A DNA stretch of 64,000 nt from Candidatus Latescibacterota bacterium (lineage in GTDB: Bacteria > Latescibacterota > UBA2968 > GCA-2709665). This document shows, piece by piece, positions 27,519 to 35,522 of the stretch; the first letter of the stretch is position 1; each line of letters starts with the position of its first letter. Both the position numbers and the translations under genes were made by a program. Under the pieces are notes generated by a model. That model did no database searches and was not told where the DNA came from. It saw only the letters and a program-made list of their open reading frames with translations. The DNA is taken from assembly GCA_021295655.1 (NCBI GenBank), contig JAGWBX010000021.1, forward strand, positions 52,304 through 116,303, read 5' to 3'.

Positions 27519-28709
27519 ATGATGATACGTTTCACAAAGCCGGTCTGGTTGTTTGCGATCTGTATCCTGTTATCGAGCGCATTGGCGCAGACCACAGCGG
27601 ACATCGATTTCGACGACAACGACGTGATCGATTTCGGTGATTTCGTCCTTCTGGCGCAGGCATTCGGAACCGGGGACGCGCAGTTTGACCTCAACGGCGA
27701 CGGCGCCGTTGATCTTCAGGATTTTCTGATCTTCGCGCGCCTTTACGACAAAGCCCAACAGACGGTTATGCATTCTCATGTAGATGAGGAACTCGCTGGC
27801 GGTTCCGTCGATCTCTATACCGTGCCAACTCTGGGAAGCCAGCCACAGGATATCGTCGTCGACGTCCTTGGCCGCGTCTGGTTTGCGCAGACGGGCGCAA
27901 ACCAGATCGGCCGTTTCGATCCCTCAACCGAGACCTTTGTCGAATATCCGTTGCAGACCCCAGGCGGTCGACCTGCCCGGCTTGCCGTTGACAGCCGCGG
28001 GATCGTCTGGTTCACGGATATCGTTGCGAATGCGATCGGCCGGCTCGACCCGATTTCCCAGGAAATCCGGATGTATTCCGTTCCTACCCCGGGCAGCCGG
28101 CCCAGCGGCCTGGTTTTCGACCGCAAGGGTAACCTCTGGTTCACACAGGAATCCGGAAACCAGATCGGCCGGCTGGATCCCGACCGCGGCACGTTCGAAG
28201 AATATCCTGTGTTCACGCCGTCGGCTGGTCTGGACGAGATACTGATCGATAGCGAAGGCATACTGGTGTTTTCGGAACGGGCCGTTGGAAAATTCGGTCG
28301 GATGAATCCGGAAACGAAAGAGATAGTGGAGATCGAGATACCGGTCCAGAGTCTGACCATAAAGCAGTTCGTGCTGGATGCCGAAGATCAGATCTGGTTT
28401 GCCGCGAATTCCCTTCAATTGCACATGTGGGACCTTCTGGCCACCGGGAATTTCGCGAGTTACATCCTGCCTGAAGATGGGCCCGATCCATCCTCGCTGT
28501 CCCTGGACCTTAACGGGCGAATCTGGTTTGCGGCCGATCAATCCAGGTATTTCGCGAGGTTCGACCCGGAGGCTTCCAGCATCAGGATTCTTGAACTGCC
28601 GTATTCGGTATCAGGCGTGGGAAGTCTGGCAATGGATCGGCTTGGGAAGATCTGGTTTACCGATCCTTCCGGGAACAGGATCGGAAGCGTGGATGACATC
28701 GGTCCTTGA
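27519..28709 (+). CDS. secreted dockerin-like plus Vgb-like beta-propeller protein
   Basis: A start at ATG 27519 or 27522 gives a signal peptide (MIRFTKPVWLFAICILLSSALA). Residues about 28-75 hold two calcium-loop motifs, DFDDNDVIDFGDFVLLAQ and FDLNGDGAVDLQDFLIFARL, like a type I dockerin. The rest is a beta-propeller of about six to seven blades with repeated IGR(L/F)DP and VWF(T/A) words, as in virginiamycin B lyase (Vgb). Lyase activity is unproven; many such propellers only bind ligands. A GTG at 27471 is possible but gives no better signal peptide. Confidence 0.75.
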   Translation: MMIRFTKPVWLFAICILLSSALAQTTADIDFDDNDVIDFGDFVLLAQAFGTGDAQFDLNGDGAVDLQDFLIFARLYDKAQQTVMHSHVDEELAGGSVDLYTVPTLGSQPQDIVVDVLGRVWFAQTGANQIGRFDPSTETFVEYPLQTPGGRPARLAVDSRGIVWFTDIVANAIGRLDPISQEIRMYSVPTPGSRPSGLVFDRKGNLWFTQESGNQIGRLDPDRGTFEEYPVFTPSAGLDEILIDSEGILVFSERAVGKFGRMNPETKEIVEIEIPVQSLTIKQFVLDAEDQIWFAANSLQLHMWDLLATGNFASYILPEDGPDPSSLSLDLNGRIWFAADQSRYFARFDPEASSIRILELPYSVSGVGSLAMDRLGKIWFTDPSGNRIGSVDDIGP

Positions 28710-28891
28710 ATCGCCTGTTTCGTTGCGCAACGTGTACGTCACAATCTAATGGATTGCGGCGTTTTTTTTTTGGCGCATAGGCGGTAGACAATAGAAAGAA
28801 ATTGCCACGGGGGGGTGGCTTCGGTACCATTCCGCCGGCCGGCGCGGGCGGGAAATCAAGACCTGAATTGGGGCGAGTTGACCCGGCGTGA

Positions 28892-30277
28892 TGTACTCTC
28901 ATTCCCGTCGCAGCTTCGGGCGCCGCAGATCGGCTGGTACTGATCTCACCGCATCCGGACGGCGTACAGAATGAGTTTGAGACGGCTTTCAGGTCCCACT
29001 ATTCAAGGTTGACCGGCCGGGAGATCATCCTGGAATGGCTTGACGTCGGTGGTGGCACGAGCTCGATCCTGAGATATGTCAAATCGGAGTTCCGTCGTGC
29101 GCCCGACGGAATCGGTATCGATGTCTTTTTCGGCGGAGGCATGGACCCGTTTATGGAAATCGCCGATATGGGCCTCTGCTCGGCTCATCGCCTGCCTGAG
29201 GCCTTGCTGGATCGATTGCCACAAAAGATCGGTGGCGTACCACTGTACGATCCGGACTATCGCTGGTACGGCGCCACCCTGGCGGGTTTCGGAATCGTGT
29301 ACAACAGGGCCGTCCTAGACCTTGTGGACCTGCCGGTCCCGCGTACCTGGGCGGACCTGGGCGATCCGGGGCTCTTTTCATGGGTCGGGTCGGGAGACCC
29401 CAGAAGCAGCGGCAGTGTACACATGGCTTACGAGTTAATTCTGCAGGCATATGGCTGGGAGCGAGGCTGGGAGGTCATCACGACACTGGGGGCCAACGTC
29501 CGCAACTTCACCTCAGGCGGCTCCCAAGCGCCCAAGGACGTCGCAGCCGGCGAAGTGGCCTACGGTCTGTCCATCGACTTCTATGCCTGGGCCCAGGTCA
29601 ACCAGGTAGGAGAAGATTATATCGGATTCACGATGCCCGACAATCTGACCATCGTCAATCCTGACGGGGTGGCCATCCTGAAAGGCGCATCCAACCTTGC
29701 GGCGGCGCGCAGTTTCGTCGAATTCGTCATGTCGGATCCGGGGCAGAAACTCTGGTTTCTGAAAAAAGGCGTGTCGGACGGCCCCGTGGAAACCGCGTTG
29801 AACCGGTTTACGGTATTGCCCGACCTCTACCGGCGGTACCGCGATCAGGCCGCCGTTTCGCTGAACCCGTTCGAGTGGACCTCGGATCTCGTCTATGACT
29901 CGGAAAAGGCGTCAACCCGCTGGCGCGTGTTAAACGACCTGATCGGCGTCATGGTGATCGATTCCCACCAACAGCTTCAAAGCGCCTGGAAAACTTCGAT
30001 GATGGAAGGAATAACGCCTGACCGCGTTCGGCGGCTCGCGGAAGTACCCGTCAGCGAAGAAGCCTGCGGCCGCCTGGGCGCCCGTTGGCGGGATGCCGAA
30101 CTGCGCAACACGACCCTGGCGTCCTGGACGGAATTCGCACGGAGCAAATACGAAGTTGCGCAGCCTACGTTTCGAGCGCGTCTTCTGAACGGGTTGACAC
30201 TCCTGTTCCCATTGGGCCTTGCAGGCGCCATGGCGGTCTACCTCGCAAAGATATCGCTTCCCTCGTTTCGGCGGTAA
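28892..30277 (+). CDS. ABC importer substrate-binding protein, 5' end damaged
   Basis: The reading frame opens after a TGA at 28889-28891, and the family sequence begins almost at once: IPVAASGAADRLVLISPHPDG is the end of a signal peptide and the first strand of a FbpA/AfuA/PotD-type binding protein. No ATG, GTG or TTG occurs in frame until TTG 29009, which would remove that first strand, so the true start is lost or frameshifted. The body has the usual DVFFGGGMDP, NPDGVAILKGA and WFLKKGV. Unusually, the C-terminus ends in a transmembrane helix (LTLLFPLGLAGAMAVYLA). It heads an importer locus for iron, polyamine or a phosphonate-like ligand. Confidence 0.72.
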   Translation, partial: CTLIPVAASGAADRLVLISPHPDGVQNEFETAFRSHYSRLTGREIILEWLDVGGGTSSILRYVKSEFRRAPDGIGIDVFFGGGMDPFMEIADMGLCSAHRLPEALLDRLPQKIGGVPLYDPDYRWYGATLAGFGIVYNRAVLDLVDLPVPRTWADLGDPGLFSWVGSGDPRSSGSVHMAYELILQAYGWERGWEVITTLGANVRNFTSGGSQAPKDVAAGEVAYGLSIDFYAWAQVNQVGEDYIGFTMPDNLTIVNPDGVAILKGASNLAAARSFVEFVMSDPGQKLWFLKKGVSDGPVETALNRFTVLPDLYRRYRDQAAVSLNPFEWTSDLVYDSEKASTRWRVLNDLIGVMVIDSHQQLQSAWKTSMMEGITPDRVRRLAEVPVSEEACGRLGARWRDAELRNTTLASWTEFARSKYEVAQPTFRARLLNGLTLLFPLGLAGAMAVYLAKISLPSFRR

Positions 30278-30440
30278 CTCATCCCCTGCGGCACCTGGCG
30301 TCGTAGAACTGCCTGTCCCCCGTTACATTAATGTCGTACCAACACCGATCCGGCTATGTTGATGAATCCGTCTGGGTCTTCAGTGAATTGGCTTCCGCTG
30401 TGTCGCCGATCCAGCGGGTCCCAGGACATGAGGGCGTTCC

Positions 30441-31529
30441 ATGGTGCGTGTACGTCTGAAGGATGTCACAAAACGATTCGGCAGTGTCGTCGCTGTTGAA
30501 TGCGTCGATCTGGAAATTGAGAAAGGCGAATTCTTCTTTCTGCTGGGACCCTCCGGGTGCGGAAAGACCACACTGTTGAGAACGGTCGCCGGTTTCTACC
30601 GGCCGGAACGCGGCCGGGTATTTTTTGACGATCGGGACGTTACAGAGGTACCGCCCGAGAAGCGAAACACGGGAATGGTCTTCCAGAACTACGCGCTATG
30701 GCCCCATATGACCGTCTGGCAGAACGTGGCGTATGGCCTCTCCATGCGCAACATAGCGCCAGACAAACGCACCGAACGGATTCGACAGGCGTTACAGATG
30801 GTGCGAATGGAAGCCTACCGGGACCGGTCCCCCAACCAACTGTCAGGCGGACAGCAACAGCGGGTGGCGCTGGCGCGGGCTCTGGTGATCGAACCCGACG
30901 TGGTGCTGCTGGACGAACCACTCTCCAATCTCGATGCCCGGCTGCGGCTGGAGATGAGAGAACAGATCCAGGCGCTCCACCGAAGCCTCGGGATCACCAT
31001 GATCTATGTAACGCACGACCAGAAAGAGGCGCTGGCGATGGCCGGCCGCGTCGCCGTGATGCAGGCGGGGCGGGTCGTTCAGTCCGGCTCCCCCAGGACG
31101 TTGTATTCACAGCCGGCCAACCGGTTTGTCGCGGACTTCATCGGTGAAATCAACCTGATTTCGGGGAAGGTCGTACTGCTGGACGATGAGATAGGAGTCG
31201 AGACGCCGGTGGGGGTTCTTTACGGTCGTCCCGGCTACGACGACATTCGGAAAGACGACCAGGTTCTGTGCGCCATTCGTCCCGAAGCCATGGAATTCCT
31301 CGCGGGCAGACCGGGCGAAGCGGACCACGTCGTCACCGGAACGGTCCGTAACGCGATTTACCTGGGCGAAACGGAACAGTACGTTGTGGACCTTCCGGAC
31401 GGAACCCGGGTGAAACTCGCGGACAGCCATCCGCTGGTACAAAGAGCATTTCCTGGCGACCGCGTGAGCATCCGGTTCGCCCGGGACGCGATAACCATAC
31501 TGCGAGACGAAGGTGAAAACGCTGCTTGA
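30441..31529 (+). CDS. ABC importer ATP-binding protein (FbpC/PotA type)
   Basis: A 362-residue ATPase. Walker A is GPSGCGKTT (36-44), the signature LSGGQ lies at 134-138, Walker B ends LLDEP (156-160), and the D-loop and H-loop (YVTHDQ) are present. The C-terminal third is a TOBE-like regulatory domain (AIRPEAMEF and onward). It powers import with the fused permease encoded next, whose start lies 17 bases inside this gene. Family members take up ferric iron, thiamine, spermidine or 2-aminoethylphosphonate. Confidence 0.9.
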   Translation: MVRVRLKDVTKRFGSVVAVECVDLEIEKGEFFFLLGPSGCGKTTLLRTVAGFYRPERGRVFFDDRDVTEVPPEKRNTGMVFQNYALWPHMTVWQNVAYGLSMRNIAPDKRTERIRQALQMVRMEAYRDRSPNQLSGGQQQRVALARALVIEPDVVLLDEPLSNLDARLRLEMREQIQALHRSLGITMIYVTHDQKEALAMAGRVAVMQAGRVVQSGSPRTLYSQPANRFVADFIGEINLISGKVVLLDDEIGVETPVGVLYGRPGYDDIRKDDQVLCAIRPEAMEFLAGRPGEADHVVTGTVRNAIYLGETEQYVVDLPDGTRVKLADSHPLVQRAFPGDRVSIRFARDAITILRDEGENAA

Positions 31530-33207
31530 TCGTTACGATCTGACCCGGTCCAGGATCCTCTTTCTGACGGGACTGTCTGCCTTTTTCGTTCTTTTCCTGT
31601 TCTATCCGCTCTGGTACGCCGTTGTGCGCGCATTGTGGGTGAACGGAGAGTTCTCGCTCGTTTTCTTCGAGCTGATGGCAGGCAATCCGGTCTATAGGGA
31701 GATGATTCTGAACAGTTTTCGTCTCGGCATGTTTACGACGATCGCAACGACACTCCTGAGCCTGCCCGTCGCATTCCTGCTGGTTCGGTATGACTTCAGG
31801 GGCAAGAACGTCCTCAATGGTCTGATCCTGGTACCCATGGTCCTCCCGCCGTTCGTGGGGGCGATCGGGATGAAACAGATGTTCGCCCGCTTCGGTTCCA
31901 TCAACCTTCTGCTGCTGGAACTGGGAATCGTCGACCAGCCGATCGATTGGTTCGGCGGCGGGTTTACCGGCGTGGTCATTCTGCAGGTGCTGCACCTCTA
32001 TCCAATAATGTTCCTGAACGTGGCCGCGGCGCTGGCGAATATCGACCCAAGCCTGGAAGAGGCGGCCCGCAATATGGGAGCCCGCGGTTTCAGGCTGTTT
32101 CGAAGCGTAACCTTTCCGCTGATGTTGCCAGGCTATTTCGCGGGTGCGATCATCGTCTTCATCTGGGCGTTCACGGACCTGGGAACTCCGCTGATCTTCA
32201 ACTATCGCCAGGTGGTGATGGTCGAAATATTCAATTCAATATCCGATATCAACGAAAACCCCATGGCGTATGCGCTCGTGGTCTTTCTGTTATTGCTCAC
32301 GGTGTTGTTTTTCTACCTGTCCAAGCTGTTTCTGGGTAAAGGGCGCTACGAAATGGTCGCGCGGGGACACGTGGGGTCGGCTACCCGCCGTGCGTCGCCG
32401 GGGATGACCGGGTTTATCTATGCGATCATGATTTCACTGACCGCTATCGCGCTGATCCCTCACCTGAGCGTATTCCTGACCTCGATCTCCGAGCGCTGGT
32501 TCATGTCGATCTGGCCACAGGAAATCACAGGCAGGTACTATCCGCTCGTATATCGGCACCCGATCGCGGGCCCCAGTGTAACCATGAGCCTGATGCTGAG
32601 TACTTTAAGCACGATTTGCGATGTGGTGCTTGGCATTTCCATTGCCTACCTGCTTGCCCGCACCCGGGTCCCGTTCAGAGGCGCGCTGGATGCGGTCGCG
32701 ATGCTGCCGCTGGCCCTGCCGGGCCCGGTGCTGGCTTTCGGGTATCTGGCCGGGTTTTCCGGCACATTCCTGGATGCGAGACACAATCCCGTACCGCTGC
32801 TTGTTATCGCTTATGCGGTGAGACGACTGCCTTATATGGTCAGATCGGCCTACGCCGGATTTCAGCAAACCAGTGTCGCGCTCGAAGAAGCGGCCAGGAA
32901 TATGGGCGCTTCTCCCCTTCGCACGACCCTGCAGATTACTTTCCCGCTCATTCTCGCGAATCTGGTCGCCGGCGCCATTCTCTGTTTTTCCTTCGCCATG
33001 CTGGAAGTCAGCGACAGTCTGATCCTTGCATTGAAGGCACAATATTACCCCATCACCAAGGCCATCTACGCGCTGATGGGCAGGATTGCGGATGGCCCAT
33101 ATATCGCCAGCGCAATGGGCATGCTGGGCATGCTGCTTCTCATGCTCAGCCTCTTTCTTGCAGGACGCTTCCTGGGAAGGCGAATGGGGGAATTGTTCCG
33201 CGCCTAG
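31513..33207 (+). CDS. ABC importer fused permease (FbpB type)
   Basis: GTG start at 31513, overlapping the ATPase gene by 17 bases. The 564-residue inner-membrane protein contains about 12 transmembrane helices arranged as two homologous halves. Each has an EAA loop that contacts the ATPase: EEAARNMGARGFRLF and EEAARNMGASPLRTT. This fused layout is normal for FbpB-type iron permeases. The gene's TAG lies in a 14-base word that also covers the stop at 21152-21154. Confidence 0.9.
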   Translation: MKTLLDRYDLTRSRILFLTGLSAFFVLFLFYPLWYAVVRALWVNGEFSLVFFELMAGNPVYREMILNSFRLGMFTTIATTLLSLPVAFLLVRYDFRGKNVLNGLILVPMVLPPFVGAIGMKQMFARFGSINLLLLELGIVDQPIDWFGGGFTGVVILQVLHLYPIMFLNVAAALANIDPSLEEAARNMGARGFRLFRSVTFPLMLPGYFAGAIIVFIWAFTDLGTPLIFNYRQVVMVEIFNSISDINENPMAYALVVFLLLLTVLFFYLSKLFLGKGRYEMVARGHVGSATRRASPGMTGFIYAIMISLTAIALIPHLSVFLTSISERWFMSIWPQEITGRYYPLVYRHPIAGPSVTMSLMLSTLSTICDVVLGISIAYLLARTRVPFRGALDAVAMLPLALPGPVLAFGYLAGFSGTFLDARHNPVPLLVIAYAVRRLPYMVRSAYAGFQQTSVALEEAARNMGASPLRTTLQITFPLILANLVAGAILCFSFAMLEVSDSLILALKAQYYPITKAIYALMGRIADGPYIASAMGMLGMLLLMLSLFLAGRFLGRRMGELFRA

Positions 33208-33354
33208 CAGCCCGTTGACAACGTCCATCCCGGGCGGTATGGGGCCCGCTGCCGTCTTGCGTCTAACGTCTCACCGACTTCTGTCAACGCATCGATTTTC
33301 CTGCCTGGATTCGTCAGACGGTCAGGTTGAACAGCAAGAGGGAGGACACCGGAG

Positions 33355-34290
33355 ATGGTCTATCTCGCCGTGATTGTCCTGTTGATGCTCGCGGTTATTT
33401 TCGCTCTGACGCGTGAACGGGGAACCCCGGACGGAGAGATTTCGGAAGGAGACGATGCACTGGTCGCAGACGTGGCGGACCTGGTGATCGAAGGCCGGAA
33501 GGAATTCCTGCCCGCTGCCAGCCACCCGGTATTGGGTGGTGTGCTTCGCGAATTGCTGGGCCGCCTGGGGATAGAAGCGGAGCAGGTGCTGGTCGATCGT
33601 GGTTTTTCGCAGGGTGCGGTAGCAAAGCACACGGATGAAGAAAGAAACAGGAATCTGAGGCTGTTCGATCCCGCAGAAGACATGATGCAGGTTGTAGAGC
33701 GGGCAATGCTCGTAGGGATTCAGTTGGCGCGTGCCGACGATGACTACGCCGGCGTGGGCGACGACCACCTGGACCTGGAGGCGCTGGTACGCAAAGCCGA
33801 AGCCATTGAAATGGATCTGTTCGGAGACGGGAAGCGCGAACGTTACGTATTCTACGGGAAGGCCGCGCTGGTGCTGCAGGATATGCTTCAGGATGAAAGA
33901 GAAGCCGCGCGGCGGGAAGTCCTTCGAGGCCTGCTGGAGATGGTCGACGCCCGGATCAATGCCTACCAGGAGGACCTGGAGAGGTCCATGGCGTACATCC
34001 CCGAGCCGGATACGTTGAGGTGGGGCGACAGAAGAGATCGGCAGTTGTACTATTTCAAGATGGGCGTAACGAACTCACTCAGACGGAGCGGACAGTTGGA
34101 AAGCCTGGGGCATCTCTACCGGTACCGGGGAGTCAATTACGACGTTCTGGAAGCATATGACCTGGCGGCCCAGGAATGTCCGCAGCTCTTCGCGGCCGAC
34201 GTTATAGGGATCGACGGATTGCTGCAGATGGCGTCCGGCGAGGTCCGTGCGCTTGCCCGGCAGGCTCTGCCGGAGGGCGGAAGGCGTTAG
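33355..34290 (+). CDS. membrane-anchored protein of unknown function
   Basis: A 311-residue protein starting with one transmembrane helix (MVYLAVIVLLMLAVIFAL) and then a soluble, mostly helical and acidic body (segments such as VADVADLVIEGRKEF and REAARREVLRGLLEMV). GGAGG lies upstream. No domain was recognised. It follows the importer by about 147 bases, so a shared promoter is uncertain, and it ends shortly before a strong terminator. Confidence 0.55.
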   Translation: MVYLAVIVLLMLAVIFALTRERGTPDGEISEGDDALVADVADLVIEGRKEFLPAASHPVLGGVLRELLGRLGIEAEQVLVDRGFSQGAVAKHTDEERNRNLRLFDPAEDMMQVVERAMLVGIQLARADDDYAGVGDDHLDLEALVRKAEAIEMDLFGDGKRERYVFYGKAALVLQDMLQDEREAARREVLRGLLEMVDARINAYQEDLERSMAYIPEPDTLRWGDRRDRQLYYFKMGVTNSLRRSGQLESLGHLYRYRGVNYDVLEAYDLAAQECPQLFAADVIGIDGLLQMASGEVRALARQALPEGGRR

Positions 34291-34316
34291 TGTACTGATT
34301 GGGAGGTGAATGAGCG

Positions 34317-34345
34317 AAGCCGCCACGTGCTGCGTGGCGGCTTTT
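34317..34345 (+). terminator. strong rho-independent terminator
   Basis: An 11-bp GC-rich stem (AAGCCGCCACG / CGTGGCGGCTT) with a five-base loop, then TTTTGTTCTCTT. It ends the + strand gene at 34290 and faces the end of the DUF5069 gene on the other strand. Confidence 0.88.
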
Positions 34346-34356
34346 GTTCTCTTCGT

Positions 34357-34629
34357 TCACCGGCGGGACTTTTCGTAATAGGGGCGCACGCGTTCGATGA
34401 CTTCCACGTCCAGTTTGCATTCGGACACGATTTGCGTGAATTCCTCTGCCGGCAAGCCGAGTTCCTCCAGGAACTTGCGGTCGGCCGGTCAGGGGTAGAC
34501 GTAATCACCGATGTTGTTCCGCAGCATCGCCCGGGCCTTGTCCGTAATCCTTGGCAGCCAGGGAATTCCACCCATGGCAAGTGTTCTTCCTCGCGGGCGG
34601 AATTCGATGGATTCGTGCATGGTATCCAT
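34357..34629 (-). CDS. DUF5069-family protein, probable selenoprotein (UGA = Sec47)
   Basis: ATG 34627-34629 has AGGAG eight bases upstream. The frame reads MDTMHESIEFRPRG, then IPWLPRITDKARAM and GDYVYP, meets TGA at 34489-34491, and continues for 43 family-like residues (PADRKFLEELGLPAEEF, EVIERVRPYYEKSRR) to a TGA at 34357. DUF5069 proteins normally have Cys at the UGA position (Y-x-CPxD). A stem-loop starts directly after the UGA and fits bacterial SECIS rules. Read through, it gives 90 residues, a normal family size. Function of the family is unknown; a redox role would follow from Sec. A simple nonsense mutation is the main alternative. Confidence 0.75.
34449..34491 (-). promoter_or_regulatory. 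SECIS-like stem-loop following in-frame UGA
   Basis: On the minus strand, after the UGA (34489-34491) come 19 bases, then a loop UGGA closed by the perfect 6-bp stem AGTTCC/GGAACT. Below it CCG pairs with CGG, and CCGGC pairs with GCCGG at the base (34449-34453). A G within the first two loop bases and the 19-base spacing agree with published bacterial SECIS criteria. Confidence 0.65.
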
Positions 34630-34715
34630 CTGTTCGGCTCCTTTCTGAAAAGAGATTGGACCTGAATAATACACGTAACAGCGTCTGAAAGCAAACGCAT
34701 ATCACGGACACGGGC

Positions 34716-35300
34716 TTATTCGTCCCGCTCTTCCTCCTTCCGGTAGATGGATAACGAAGTGCCGCCGTAGGTCTTCCTGGCGCTCAACGAGAGGTGTTGG
34801 ACAGTGACGGGCATGTCAAGGCCTGCAGCATGTTGAACGAGGATATGGGCGGACGGAGGAACAAGAACCGATCCGCTCAGGCGCGAAAGAATGGCGAATG
34901 GGTAAGGAACGCCGTTTAGTCGCAGCCGGTACGGCGGGTCAACGTAAATGACGTCGAAGGGCCGTTGCTCAGACTCCAGCAGCGGCAGAAGTCTTTCTGC
35001 GTGATGGTTCGTGAGGCGGACCTGTTTTTCCGCCCCCCAGTCCTTCAGCATTTTTGAAATAAAGCCATGCCTGTTACGGTCCGGTTCGTTCAGAAGCACC
35101 CTGGCGCCACGGCTGTACGCCTCCAGGCCGATCTGGCCTGAACCGGAAAACAGGTCGAGAAAATGGAGATGATCGAGCCTGACGCCCAGAATGGTAAATG
35201 CGGCCTCTTTGATCCTTGCCGGCGTTACCCGGGCGTTAGCGTGTTTCCTGACGTCAAAGGGGATGGTCCGGCCTTTGAGTTTGCCGGTGATAATACGCAT
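34716..35300 (-). CDS. rsmD: 16S rRNA (guanine966-N2)-methyltransferase RsmD
   Basis: A 194-residue enzyme. MRIITGKLKGR at the N-terminus, VTPARIKEAAFTIL, motif I LDLFSGSGQIGLEA (48-61) and the catalytic DPPY (121-124) are all diagnostic of RsmD, which methylates G966 of 16S rRNA during 30S assembly. The family normally shows RPTxxRVREAxF, so the second motif is slightly variant. It ends just upstream of the DUF5069 gene and lies downstream of glyQS. Confidence 0.88.
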   Translation of the reverse strand: MRIITGKLKGRTIPFDVRKHANARVTPARIKEAAFTILGVRLDHLHFLDLFSGSGQIGLEAYSRGARVLLNEPDRNRHGFISKMLKDWGAEKQVRLTNHHAERLLPLLESEQRPFDVIYVDPPYRLRLNGVPYPFAILSRLSGSVLVPPSAHILVQHAAGLDMPVTVQHLSLSARKTYGGTSLSIYRKEEERDE

Positions 35301-35430
35301 GTGGAGTCGTGATGCGAGTGAGTCGGTAGATGCCGGCGATATCGCGGACGGTCAATGAGGAACGCCCGGTTGTGTCGCGTCCTGCCGCACAGAATACGCT
35401 TTAACCCCAATCCGAAAAAAAAGCAACTCG

Positions 35431-35503
35431 GCGACGCGACGAAAACCCGTGAAGCGGGGCGGCAACGGTTGTCAAAAAGGACGTTTTTTCAGCTCACGTC
35501 CCG
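35431..35503 (+). repeat. dispersed intergenic repeat, copy 3 (partial)
   Basis: It corresponds to the first half of copy 2 (17801-17875) at roughly 80 percent identity by eye: the shared order is CGACG.G.CGAAAACCC, a small hairpin, AAAAAGGACGTTTTTTC and CACGTCC. The conserved second half is missing. It lies 20 bases past the stop of glyQS. Confidence 0.72.
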
Positions 35504-35522
35504 GAAAAACAGCGGATCAAGG

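Noticed and set aside
28889..28891. In-frame TGA before the importer binding protein as another selenocysteine codon
   Set aside because: The sequence before the TGA has no signal-peptide character, and no SECIS-like hairpin follows.
34287..34700. 137-codon minus-strand frame across the DUF5069 gene
   Set aside because: It is in a different frame, has biased composition (Arg, Ser, Thr, Pro) and no family match, while the UGA-containing frame is family-like.
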